From assembly GCA_933228895.1 (NCBI GenBank), contig OW121855.1:32254698-32318697 (forward strand): 64,000 nt of DNA. The letters are read 5' to 3'. Numbering within the stretch: the first letter of the stretch is position 1; every line of letters starts with the position of its first letter. The notes beneath the pieces are model-generated. The model saw nothing but the letters and a program-made list of their open reading frames with translations, had not been told where the DNA came from and did not search any database. Source of the stretch: Platycnemis pennipes. Taxonomy: Eukaryota; Arthropoda; Insecta; Odonata; Platycnemididae. Both the position numbers and the translations under genes were made by a program. This document shows, one piece after another, positions 24,225 to 36,100 of this stretch.

Positions 24225-24540
24225 TATGTTGTTATGGAAATGAGTTATATTGAGTTGCTTGATCTTTTTTCATAAACACCAATTTGTGCCAACGTTTTGT
24301 CTCTTTATTTAGGCAAATTCAGGGCTTTGGTGACAATTTTTTAAACAACGACAACAATGTTAAGCTTCTTAGAAGAAGAATAAGCTTCTAAGAAGCTTAA
24401 CATTGTTGTTGTTGTTTTAAAAAAATGTCACCAAAGCACTGAAGAAGCAGAAATAAAAAGGCGAAACGTTGGCGCAAATTGGTGTTTATCAAAAACGACC
24501 AAACAACTCCATATAAAACTCTATTCCATTACTACATTCT
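24225..24540. mobile_element. foldback element with hammerhead-like cores
   Basis: The two halves are imperfect inverted repeats of about 130-145 bp, best from 24,242-24,373 against 24,387-24,521. They meet at taagcttcttaga...tctaagaagctta around a 13-nt spacer. In the right arm the plus strand has CTGAAGA (24,439-24,445) and GAAAC (24,463-24,467) directly followed by GTT. Flanking CACCAA (24,429-24,434) and TTGGTG (24,479-24,484) can pair as a distal stem I. The left arm has the same sequence in decayed form (CTGAATTTG, AAAAC). The element abuts the truncated 3' side of the minus-strand LINE at 24,545. Confidence 0.75.
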
Positions 24541-24544
24541 TCTT

Positions 24545-26850
24545 AATTACTTTTCCCTCGATGATTACCTTCACCCCACCTATTTTAAGGTATGCCGAGG
24601 ACTTCTCTCTGCTCCCACTCTAGTTAGGATTTCTTCGTTTGTCACTCAGTCGATCCATTTTGTCTCCATCGATCTTCTGCATCAATACGTTTTGTATACT
24701 TCCGCCCTTTCCGACTTTTCTGCTACTATGCTTCACTTCCGTGATGAAGAAACAACCGAGGTTCTGATGAAGTGTTTCCTACTTCCCAAGCTTGGATTTT
24801 TGGCCATAAATTGATCATTTGTTTGTAAAAATGCTCCTCTTTGCCTGACCAATTCTACCAACTGTTTCCTTCTTGCTTAGAACTTTGGTTTAGTAACTTC
24901 ACGACTTTTTAAATCATAATTCTCTTTCAACTCCTCAAGGTATATTTTCCGTACTATAAAGCCCTACGTAGTCTTTTCCTCTTCTATGCATACCTGGTTT
25001 TCTTTTCATTCAATGCTCATTACCCTGCGGCTTATATTTCCCAGAAATTTCCATTAGATATACAGATAAAAAACATCAGCAGTATGAGGATAACATGAAG
25101 CGAACGCAATAACTTTACCAATTGAAAATATGAGGAATAATACTAGACTAAGAACGACAACTAGTAAAAGACGATATTCTTTCTAGTTGGTACTAAATTG
25201 CAAGTACGATAACACATGTAAGCTGACATCATCAAGTACTTATATCTGTGATCTTTCCGCCCTTCAAGGTTTTGTTTGTTTGTGTCCATAATAATACGTA
25301 CAATGGGGTCTTTTCACCTGCTGGATACCATTACCATAGTTTTATTTTTATTGCTCCTCCCACACTACCTGGCCATTTTGTTTTCTTCTCTTTTAATTTC
25401 ATTCTCTTTTATATTAGCTGCCTGAGGGCCATAATTACTTCTCTTTTGCCTTTCCTATTTTTTAATCTAAAATTTAACCCCATCCGGGAATACTTGTGTT
25501 TTTCATTCTTTTCATCTTTCTCTGCATACTCCCAGTAAATATATTGGCAGTCACATCTGTCAGGTTTATGTTCTAATATTTTCAAGAGTTCTTAAATTTT
25601 TTCTTCCTGGCAATAGGAAATATGACGTGCTTCCCGATGCCCGTGGGCGTCTCTTCTGTTGAGTACATGTTGCAGATTGTTTTGTAAAGCTGTGTCTAAA
25701 CTCTTCTTTACTGTATTTTTTATTACTTCAGAAAGAACATCACCTATTCCAGAAGCCTTGCTTAGCCGCAGGCCCTTTACTGCTGCGGAAAATTCTGATC
25801 CCAACCGTGACTCATCCAAATCATTATATTCGACTTCTTTTTCCTCTTCGAATACTTTCACTCTGAGATTGCTTCCATTGTACAACTGTTCCAAGAATCT
25901 ATTCTCCCTCTTCACTTTATCTTTATTTTCAATTAAAAGTTCTCCATTCCGGGCCCTTAAGGCATTATATCTTTCCCCGTTCCTTGAAGTGATCCCTATC
26001 CTGTCCTCCCTTTCCCTAGGCGAAATGGTTTTGCGCATGCGCGCATTAATAATTTATCCACATTTCTCTAACTTTTCTCAATGTACGACTGATTTCATTT
26101 TTATTCTTTTGTAGCAGAGTGGCCCTTCCTCATTTTTTGCATTCTTGCATGTGTTTCTGTTTGAATCAGTTCTTAAACTTCTGTGACCTATGGCTTCTTC
26201 TTTGCAACTTTTCTTCTCCAAAGAACTATTTTTTGCAGCCCATTTGTTACTTTTTTTCCATTTTCTGCCTTTTAATTTACAGTTTGGCCCTCCCCCACAT
26301 TGTTTTCAACACCTCTATCAGAGGCCACCAGATATTTAGTGTCATTTAATCGTTCTAGTTGTCATATAGTCTTCTTGTTGTACTCAGTTTTCTTTTTCCA
26401 GTTTTGTTGAATTTCAAACGATATTTCATCATCTCTGTGGTTATCCACCCTCGGGTAGAATTTTCAATCCTTCACCTGGTTTCTGAATACATATGCCTCA
26501 CTAAAATACATTCGATTCGGTAACCTTTTCTGTCACCTGTCATTTTACAAGAGTATTTTATTGGATAGTGCTTTAAAATAATGCGTTAACCACTACTAAC
26601 TTTTGTTGTGTGAAGAGTTCTAGAAGCCTTTCTCTTTACTCATTCCTATATAAATGTTTGTATCTATATTTCCCAGTTTTTCTTCCATCTTGATCTTTGC
26701 TGACGATAGCTTTCCAAATTCCTTAAATAATGATATATTCTTCCCCGCAAACCTGTTTTATCAGATAATAATGCAGGTAACAACTCCACTGATCGTAATA
26801 GTGGAGGAGTGGAGTATTTACCTAGGCAATATTTAATATTAGGCCTTAGA
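24545..26850 (-). mobile_element. family A-like LINE, long but decayed copy
   Basis: The minus strand carries, from high to low coordinate: endonuclease traces (about 26,480-26,700); a block with VLWRRKVAKKKP near 26,220; the open frame 25,592-26,038 with NRFLEQLYNG...EFSAAVKGLRLSKASGIGDVLSEV, which is the linker leading into the RT; RMGLNFRLKNRKGKREVIMA near 25,450, which aligns with DQFGFRKSKGTREAILAL of the 22.7-kb copy; RKHFIRTS near 24,780; and WID-stop-VTNEEILTRVGAE near 24,640. Many stops are present. The 3' end is missing because it meets the foldback element at 24,225-24,540. It is inactive. Confidence 0.8.
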
Positions 26851-27784
26851 GCTCTATTCTGTAATTAATATATGTGTAGCCATTCCTTCAGCACAAGGTA
26901 GCAGGGCAAAACAAAAGAAAATTTCTCAAAGTGGGGGAAATGACGGAAATCAGGCTGGAAAAGGTCGAATCGTATTATAAAAAACACAAAAAGATAATTT
27001 TATATTTTGGCACAAACCTTCGGGACAGCAGAATCAGCGTCAAATGTACATTTATTCCAACGTATTAGAGCATGAGATCGGATTATGCACTGTAGCTAAG
27101 CAATCATATACGTAACCAGTCCAATATTTTGGAAAAGATGAAAATTGCAATGAGCATTTACATCATAAATTACTATCTCCTGTGATCATTGTGTCTGATT
27201 TCATGATAGAAAGTTAATAGACGCCGCGGATAACAACAATTAAGATTTTATGCAGCCACTTCAATTGAAAACAAGACCACGGCTCGTAGTTTTACAGAAG
27301 AGTGCACCAAAGTTAATTGTATTTGATCCCACAGCAGATGTCGAGTGGCATGTCAAAAAAAAAACAAGTGGTAGGTAAAAGAAGAGAGTAATATATAGAG
27401 GGACGCTATATGGGCACCTGTTCTCCCGGAAGAAACATTTTTTGATAAAAATATGGGAAAGACTTCTGCGTTAAGCGGAATGGAGATCATAGAGAGACAA
27501 AGGTTATAATGACCACCGTGAAAGAATGGAAAACGTGCATAAATCAAGACGTAGGCACGAATAGAAGCGGAAGGGAGTAGACAGTAGGAATAGAAAACCA
27601 CAGTGGATGTCGATCTTTAGATTATATATGGACGACCGTGGATTTTGGCGGTTGAAATAGAATGCATTTTCGTCCGACTTCCAGTTTATTTTTTCCACCG
27701 CACATAAGTTTTATGCATAAAGACTAAGCTGCATGGTCCTTAACAGAAGGCTACTCTTTTTTTATCAAACAAGTAATTCGACAG
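26851..27784. other. unassigned AT-rich DNA
   Basis: No gene, RNA gene or repeat could be supported. The open frames at 27,353-27,698 on the minus strand overlap in two frames and match nothing I recognise. Confidence 0.4.
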
Positions 27785-27798
27785 CTAATTAGACCATA
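27785..27798 (+). repeat. 14-bp target-site duplication, left copy
   Basis: ctaattagaccata at 27,785-27,798 is repeated exactly at 28,020-28,033, bracketing the palindromic insertion. Confidence 0.92.
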
Positions 27799-28019
27799 CT
27801 GGTAACGGCTTTCGGGCGTTCCTCCGCGTCGTGTGTTGTCAGGGTGACGACAGTTTCTCCAGCCATCCTGCTGGCGTCTTCAGGTCAGAAGTGGCCACTT
27901 CTGACCTGAAGACGCCAGCAGGATGGCTGGAGAAACTGTCGTCACCCTGACAACACACGACGCGGAGGAACGCCCGAAAGCCGTTACCAGTGTTGAGAAA
28001 CGCCGCGGAAACCTCAGAA
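27799..28019. mobile_element. perfect-palindrome insertion with hammerhead-like cores
   Basis: Positions 27,798-27,991 are a perfect palindrome of 194 bp (97-bp arms, centre gtgg/ccac at 27,894/27,895). A 28-bp unpaired tail follows (gttgagaaacgccgcggaaa...), then the second copy of the 14-bp target duplication. Each arm encodes TGAC-CTGAAGA-(CCAGC aggat GCTGG)-A-GAAAC-T-GTC-GTCA (plus 27,902-27,944). This has the hammerhead order: a 4-bp proximal stem I (TGAC/GTCA), a 5-bp stem II set off by two mismatches, and a one-nucleotide stem III loop. There is no open reading frame. It is most likely a non-autonomous or terminally rearranged Penelope-like or retrozyme-type copy. The perfect arms suggest a recent event. 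Confidence 0.85.
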
Positions 28020-28033
28020 CTAATTAGACCATA
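28020..28033 (+). repeat. 14-bp target-site duplication, right copy
   Basis: This is an exact copy of 27,785-27,798 (ctaattagaccata). Confidence 0.92.
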
Positions 28034-28401
28034 GAATATAAAATTAATGCTTTTGGTGATCTACAGATTGAGGTAAGCTTACGTGAGCATTAAACTCCAA
28101 TCACCATCCTTCATATGTTTTCCCTCATTGCCTACTACCGCCCATTATTCGATTTACATTACTCCTTCTCCCTCTACTTAGCATGCCCAACATATCTCTC
28201 TCTATCAGGTCCAAGCAGCATCGTCTATCCTCGGTTTTCAACGTTTCCCAAATATTGAATTTTGGCCTATTTTTAATCGGGTATTTGAGCGTCGAGCGCT
28301 CACCAAATATAATGACTCAAATGTGAGGTCTTAGATCAATTTTTTTCAAAGCACTCAATAGAGAAACGAGATGAAAGCTTAAAGATAAATGAAATTCCCA
28401 T

Positions 28402-29159
28402 CCTGGGGGGTTATTTTGTAATCTCACTTTAGTGAGAATACGTCATAAAATGTCACTTTTTCGTAGTTAAACTCCGCCACCCAGGCGGCGTGGCCATCTT
28501 CGGATCTCAAGCGGTGAACTGCCGGTCATGTGCTGGTCTTTTAGACGATTCATCCGCTGGATCCGTATCTTTCGACTCTTGATCCGTTTCATTATCTCCG
28601 CCTGCCATTAGTTCCCATCTCATCTACATAAAAAACGTGACATGGAGCCACCATCGTTTCCACTTGAAGCTTGAGTTGGAAAAAAAGCAAGTGCGGGAAA
28701 TATACAATTGAGTTTTAATTGTATTTTTGGAATTTGCACAACGTGAAGAACTTAAACTTTCTTAAATCACGAATTGTATATTATCAACAAATGATTTCTT
28801 GAATGAAACACTATTGAGAAAATGAAAAATGATGAAACACTATTAACGTAAAATGTAGCGAGAAACAAATGTAAATTTCAATATTGGTATAATGGAAATG
28901 ATCGGACATGAATTATCTTGACAGGCCATCCGAATAATTAAAATGATAGGGACAAACAATTTTTCACTTACTTTCACCGTATTCCTCCATTTTTGAAGAA
29001 AGCGGTCGCCGTTGTCAGGCACTCGTTTATTTATTCAACGACAGAAGCTTTGACAATTCGCGAACCGTTCGTGAGCCGATCATTAAGAGAGCGAACCGGA
29101 TCTCCCGCCTTCCCGCAAAGAGTCATTAAAAAGGTGAGATTACAAAATAACCCCCCAGG
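28402..29159. mobile_element. 758-bp element with 26-bp terminal inverted repeats
   Basis: The left end (28,402-28,427) starts cctggggggttattttgtaa and ends atctcac. The right end (29,134-29,159) is its perfect reverse complement. Inside there is no long open frame; the 62-codon frame at 28,993-29,181 crosses the right end. An internal segment (29,058-29,097) has the repeated 'gcgaacc' pattern seen in small DNA transposons. No convincing target duplication is visible, so the superfamily is undetermined. Alternatively it is a pair of inverted copies of a shorter repeat. Confidence 0.65.
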
Positions 29160-31439
29160 TACTACAATGCGAGGTGCTTAGAACGTAATGGATGAGGTAT
29201 TGGCATGCTGGCCCATGGGTTATGATGCCAGAATCGGGGTACTTGGGAAGGATTAGGCCCCACCTACTTCTTACTGCGTTTGGCATGGCCTATTACAGAA
29301 ACTGTATGTGTGCTAAAAACTAATAGCAATGAAATTGTGCCTGAATTTCACCACAGTGAATAAAGTTAATTTTCCTAAGGCTATTTAAGTGAAGTAAGCA
29401 TATGACTCTATTCGTTTTTTTATTCATTTACTAAAATTGGTCTGTGTTTAACTTATTTAAGCTTCATATTTGGTATTTCTCGGTGTGTTTGCGCGCTTTC
29501 CTCAATTTCTTTGAAGAAAAGGCATTATTTTATCTTTAGATTCTTCGTCTTACGGCGTGCAAAAACAACCTCATCCGTACTAGCATCGCGGGTGGCAAAC
29601 CCGTATGTCTGCATCTAACAAGGTGGTTGCTGCCTTCTTATATCAGCTGCGATGTCTCCATCACTAAATTAAAATATCCCTCCTGAAGTATTATGGAACT
29701 GGCCAGCGTGAGCGAAAAATTTCATTGAAGGCATCAAAAATATAGGGCAATTTAGTAATGGACAAAATTCATTAGCTTTACAAATATCCAGGATTTAAAC
29801 CTGATGACTAGTGCAAAATTCCAATTATACTGGGTGAGTAAACAACTGTAGCACTCTCCCACAGTTAAATTGAGGAAAAGTGCTACAGTTTTTACTCACA
29901 CAGTATGTCTCACTTCCACTATGTGATGCCTGAATCAGTTAACAGTATTCCTATTTTACTTTTAATCATTTAAGATAGTGGAACTCTCCCAAAAATCCAA
30001 GATTATTACATTATTACTAAAATATTTCAGACGCAGAAAGAGGAATCATACAACACACATACTTATGCCAAAATCATGGCAACGATTTCAAGCATGAAAT
30101 CTATTCCTCCTCTATTCCTCCAGAACTTTCACGGATAAAACCTTGCTGCCCCTCCATAAGGATTACGTTAAAGACGAAGAAACTTATGAAAATAATTATA
30201 GGTCTATATTCACGTGATTTTCTGCCGAGTTGAAGCAAAGAGAGGCATTTTTAATATTATTAAATTAAACCGATATTATTCTTTTACTAATTTCATTGTA
30301 AAATCGGTGAAACTCATCCAAAATTTTTAACGTTATCAATACTGCGAAAAAATTCAAAAAATTTAATATAATGTGCTTTCTCGGTGACCGGTAGTGCTGA
30401 AAATAAAAACGAAACTTTTCCACTAAGTCTTCAAAAGCATTCGGAAAGTTGCAATAAAGAATGGGCCACTGCCATTGGGAAAGCCAATCAAGGAAAACAT
30501 CGAGGATTCTCATTAATTTTCAGGGGCCCAGTTCCTTTGCTTTATTGGATCGCATCTTTCTCTGTAATTAGACCCTTATTGGTTTCATTAGCTCGAGCCC
30601 GGGCTGTCCACGGGAAATTGGATACTAGAAAACTCAATCAATTCGAACTTTAGTCCCACTCCAATTATTTATAACAGGAGCTTATTAGACTGAGGATTTA
30701 CCAAGTAAACTCTACGTGTGTTATGCTCCTCTTCCAAGCAAGTATGTGGTTGCTACATTTATCTCTGTCCGCTACTCCATATATCAGGGAATAAAACCAC
30801 ATTTATATATATATATAAATCCACAAAATATAAATAAAACCACACCCATATATAAAAAAATGCAAACATCTCTTAACAAATCTGAATAATTTTTAAACCT
30901 TGCTACCTATACCTAGTAACAACTCGCCGACCATCGACTATTCATAATTCTTAATACCATACATAATTTACATTAGTTTATCCATCAGGCAATGAATATT
31001 ATTCTTAAATAAACGCAAAAGTATCTTTCTTTGCGAAGCATAGGAAGGAATAAATCCCTAAATCTTCAGTCGAAAAACGTTCTAAACATATTTACCTGCC
31101 AAAGGCACTAATTTTCAAATCAGTCACTATTTGCCATTCCGTATGAAAAACACAATATATCATTTTATGGACAGGCGTATAAAAGACGATAAAGAAGGGG
31201 TAGCAGCTGAGGAAGGAGGGGGAAAGAGACAGGGATAAGAACAGAGGCAGAGATAACAATCGGTGCAGTGGACGCTAAAAAGATTAAAACTCCATAAACG
31301 ATAGCTGAAAAAGAAAAAGTTGAGAAAGAAAGCCACGAAAAATTTGTTCTCATGAATAATACAGAAAATTATATAAGGAAAGATATAATACATTTAGGGA
31401 AAGACAAAGACAGGGAAATAATAGTGATAGAGGGGGTAA
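29160..31439. other. unassigned AT-rich DNA with one strong hairpin
   Basis: No gene is supported. It contains the hairpin at 29,828-29,905 (separate entry) and an (AT)n run near 30,805-30,820. Minus-strand frames at 31,160-31,393 are low-complexity S/F/L-rich translations. Confidence 0.4.
29828..29905. other. 78-nt imperfect hairpin (miRNA-like or MITE remnant)
   Basis: The left arm tactgggtgagtaaacaact...gtagcact (29,828-29,855) pairs with the right arm agtgctacagtttttactca...cacagta (29,879-29,905) across a 23-nt loop. About 25 of 27 positions pair, with one bulge. The size fits an animal precursor microRNA. A tiny inverted-repeat element would look the same, and no seed is recognised. 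Confidence 0.45.
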
Positions 31440-32660
31440 TGTTAAGATATGAAGAGGCTCCAGGTAAAATGGGAAATCGGTGCTTTTTTCTCAAAGGATA
31501 GAATGTCATTTGGCATCATAATTAGGAAACGGTCCCGTGCTTCATGGGTAGGACCAGGAGGTTACTGATGTAAGAGATTCGACGTAGGTGGAAGGAATAT
31601 TTTGAAGATTGCATCGTAGTGAACGTATGTTAAGGCGCTTGGGCACATAAAAGGAAAAAGTCGTAGATGGGGATAAGAAGGGGCCAGATACACTATAGAG
31701 TGAGATAGAAAAAGGCTTGAAAAAAATTGAGGCGTGGAAAGCGGTAACAAATCATGAAAATAATGCCGAAGATAGGAGTGGATTAAAGATATAGGAGAAT
31801 AATCTGGACTTTGTAAAAGGCGCAAGTTAGAGTGGAGTATGTAGAGTCAGCTTGAGCTGTTATAGGGAGAGGGTTAGATAGGGTTGTCCGTTATTACAGG
31901 TGCTATTCAAAATATATCAGGAAAAAAACAGTAAAAGAGGCACGGAATGTTGTTGATGTAGGAGTGAATGAAGTGGTAAAGTTTATCAGGCGCTAGTGAT
32001 AAAGTCAGATAGCGCAAAGCATACAAAAAAACTTTATGCGTCAAAACATGAAAGAAGCAATATTCAGATCGATAAAATGAAATTTTCTAGAAGTGTGAGC
32101 GTCAATTGATAAAAGCTAACTAGTCACAAGCTAAAGCAAGTTGAACAACTTGGCTGCTTGTGTTACTGCCAAGTTCCATTTGAAGGAAAATAGGAATGGC
32201 AGTGTCGATGTTAGGATAACCAAGTTGGGACACTTTGAATCTTACAAATATATAGAAAAGTTGTCGAGGTGCAAAGTTTTAAATGAAGTATTGTCTTCCA
32301 TGATGCAGAAATATGGACTCATAGAGAATTATAATAAAGATAATTAAATAATAATAATAAGATAATGAAAATACACTTAAAGCTATTGAGATGTAGGTAT
32401 GAAGAGGTATGGAGGATACAAGCAGGGTGGTAAGTAAAACGATCGAAGAAGTTCTGGGAATGCCAAGCTTGGATAGGAAATCGGTTAAAGTAATCAGGAG
32501 ATGGCAAAGCGAGGGATTGGAACGGTTACTAAGGAGGATTTTAAAATTTGTAATACAGGGAAGAATGCTGGGTAAGCACAGTAGAGGGAAGAGAAAAAGG
32601 GGTTGTTTGGGAACATGAAGTTGCGGGGCTATAAAAAGATATAATTTGCAATGTAATAGG
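31440..32660 (+). mobile_element. decayed LINE, family B (RT and C-terminus)
   Basis: Patched frames give, in order: a RWKEYF-like linker near 31,590; GCPLLQVLFKIYQEKTVKEA-like RT motif B near 31,890-31,950; KLKQVEQL near 32,133; and a C-terminal part with RRILKFVIQGRMLGKHSRGK (about 32,535-32,595) and a GYKKI-like end. The last block matches ILKDVVEGRMLGERGRGRRR of the minus-strand fragment at 51,340-51,660, so both are one family, distinct from family A. Stops and frameshifts are frequent and no catalytic box is intact. Confidence 0.6.
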
Positions 32661-32819
32661 TAGCTGCGAAGAATATTGTGCCCGTGCAAATATAGCCGGT
32701 AGAATACAAATAGTAGAAATAACAACACACTTTGCATTAAAAAATTTGATGTAAATTCAGAAGTCACAATGGAATTCAGCAGGCCAGGAATGAAATATTC
32801 AGTCATTTATGTCCAATTA

Positions 32820-33133
32820 ATGGAACGGGTGGTCTAAAGTCTGTCTCACACTTAAATACGCGTCAGAGTGGAAGGAAATGTACAAGGATGGGAATAGAAG
32901 GGGAAAGAGAAAATGAGAAGATAAACCCGTCGTCGGCTTTAGCCTATTTTTAACGCAAACTGCCCAGAGTACCAGAAATAAACGTTCCACCTGACGGAAG
33001 AAGTGCTGAACTCGAAGTTCTCTCAACTCCAGCATTAAATTAGGGGCCGGTTAACTAGGAAAAAAATCCACTGCCGGGATGCGAACCCGAGACCTCGGAG
33101 TAGGAGGCTATTATTCTACCCACCGACTCGACC
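32820..33133 (-). mobile_element. tRNA-derived SINE (family S), minus strand
   Basis: The minus strand starts aggtcgagtcggtgggtaga (box A region). It has box B ggttcgcatcc (plus 33,077-33,087), then the family core: ttccgtcaggtggaacgttt, ggcagtttgcgtt, aataggctaaagccgacgac and gggtttatcttctc. The head is the best-preserved tRNA-like region among the SINEs in this window. It lies immediately downstream of the family B LINE. Confidence 0.75.
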
Positions 33134-36100
33134 TTTATCACTTTGTCTTCTTCACACTCTTTCCTGGATGACATATATGTAATGAAATGGCGCTTTCCAC
33201 ACCATATACCCAATCATACAATTAATAGAAATCACATTGAACACATCAAAAATATAAATATGGCAATGGCACTAACTAAAAAGCTAAACTTTATTCATAT
33301 TTTGACGGTAATATTCAGACTTCATCCAATTGTTTTCTTGAACTCATTCGATTGCACTTTGAATATTCCCAGTACTTAAGCGAAAATTCAGATTGACTCA
33401 TTGAACGGAAGGAGGGAGATGCCATAATAACTCAATTACGGCAAACAAAAAGATTATCTAAAGCCACTACCGCATCCTTTCGAAACACCCTCCGGGTGAA
33501 TGTGAACGAAAACCGCAAGATGTACGGCCTAATTACCAATCCGCTATCCTTCCGCCACGCAAAATAGTTCCCGAGGTTATTTTATCCGTCCGCATGGCGC
33601 GCTATTAAGCGATGAGAGTTACCGGGAATGAGATTCTGCTTCATTGCCGGGTCAAGGAAGAGTGATGTCTCCGCATCCTACGGTTGCAGAAGGGGCGCCG
33701 CATCAATTAAGAGCCGGTCCTATCATCCGCATCCTGCCCTGCCTCCATTTCTGATTGGCTTCGCCCATCTTTTGGGCTTGATTCCACCGCCTATGCTTTA
33801 AATGAACTTCCTCGGACGTGCAAATGATGGGCCGCCGAATTAATTGAAGCGGAGCTGGATGGGCTCTACGCACTACCCTGGGATTCAAATCATTGGCCGG
33901 AGGCACCAAGACAAGTACGCTACACGAGCATTCCAGATATGAGATGTAATGGGATAATTGAACTCTGAACCACTGATGATTCCCATCATCTCCAGCAATA
34001 AATACTAAGATTGCTTTGAAGCAGCTCTCCACTCAGTTCTTCCAATCCCTTTCTAACACTTTGCTAATTCGAATCTCTTTATATTTGCATAATTACCCTC
34101 TATCACATCATTAACTCGCTCGTATTTCTCATACGGGACTTCTTTTACAAATATACCGGTTCTCTATTCACTTAACGACTGTTTTCAAAAGATCGTTTTG
34201 TATCAAGATGTATTGTATCGGATTATATGGTCACACCTTCTTTACAGAATTTTCATCATAAAAGATTTTCTCCTGGTCATTTAATGAAATTCTGATATGA
34301 GACCACTCACAACGGGCCGCCATTAAATTACGCAAAGGTTATAGATTTGCCACTACTTTTACGGTCCTCTATCGACATGGAGGGGGATCAAGTCTTCCGT
34401 TATGCTCAGAGAAAGATACACTAAAAACCTTCATACTTTGTCCAAGTAATAATTTTATAAGCATAATAATGGGAGACTAAATAATGATATTAATAATTAA
34501 ATATTATTTCGCCAAAGAATGCAGTTTTATCATTTACAAAAAGAGAGGGATTGTTGGCAACGTTAAGAATATTAGGGAAGGTATTAGATAATGTTACGGA
34601 GCGTTATATATAAGGAAATGAGATGAAAATAGTAGAAAAATAATAGCAATAAACTGTCTTAATTTGGTAATATTGAATGTTGCCATACAAAGCATGGTCA
34701 TAGATTCTTTTTAGGTCAAGATCTTTGAGGTAGACATACAATATCATATTTCCTGGAATTATAAACGAGACTTTAAAACACATATTGCCAATTCAGATAA
34801 TTTCGTGTAGGGTATTCGGGAAAAAGATAGTAAACACGAGATAAAAACTAAATGCAGTTTGGTATTTGAAAATAGAAAACACCACCATTAATTTCAGTTT
34901 CCAAGGAATGAGGCTTCCAAACACGATGTAGAAGAACGCAGTATAAAGCAAACATCCATTACGAAAAACAAAAGAACGCATGCAATAAAATGAAGAGTGA
35001 AAAAAGTATGTGTAAATAAAGGAAAATCGATACTGTCGACTAGCGTTTGACACAAATAAAAAGTTAATTTACGAAATAGGAATTAATACGAAGAAAGGCA
35101 TGGAAAGGTATAGGCATATATAATTGATAGCGACGGAAGAAGAACAACAGTGTTGAGGTACTACATGCTATTTGTGAGTGATATAATTATAAGTAACACA
35201 TAATTCTGTAGGCTCATGGGCGTCAGTGTTGGCTTTCTCATTATATTTTACTTGCAACGAGTAACTATGCACGTCATTTGTCCATATCAATGGCTAGAAT
35301 AAATCAAATTCAATTCATACATTGTTTGCATATTTTGTTGTAGGTAATTAATTTAGTGCAATCGTTTTCAAAACCTTATTTTAAGCTGCACAGAGGATTG
35401 AATATTTTTTGGTTATAAATAATTCAAATTCCAACACAATTTATATATTATGTAGCTGATAAGGTATCACTGTCTGATTCTAACTTATCTCATAAAAATG
35501 AAAAATAAGCGTGAATATCTATCCTTTTTACCGACACCCACAGGAAAAAAACTCCAGGTAAGTACGCTTTTATGCTTTTGATTGAATATAAAAAATACAG
35601 AATTAATTTAATGTTCGTATGGTAGCAAGATAGTGTTTCTTGTAAGTGTAGCGCCAGTCAGAGAAAGACATAGGATTGACTTCTTCACGTTATCATTTAC
35701 TTGGAGGTACAATTCGCAATAGTATTGAAATTGAAGACGATAGTGTCACAAACCCTTTATTCATTTCAGAACTTTTCATCACATATTGAATGAACGATTG
35801 AGTTGTCTTTACACGAAAAAAAATTTCAATAAATATCGGTCCGGTAGGTAGATAACTGGCTGGACTGTCATAAATTCAAGTCAAATTATGCCTGCGAATT
35901 ACTCATTAAATAACTCTCTATGGGAGTATCAGAAATTACCAAATGACTATTCATAATGTCCTAATTATATTTCAATAATTTAAAATTTACTGATTTATAT
36001 GCCGTAATAAGATTGAAACCTAATTCGGATTAAGGGATATAGCCTGATCAGGAAACATATTCATTGAAAGTGACCGTAAGAGAATATTGTATAATGTGTT

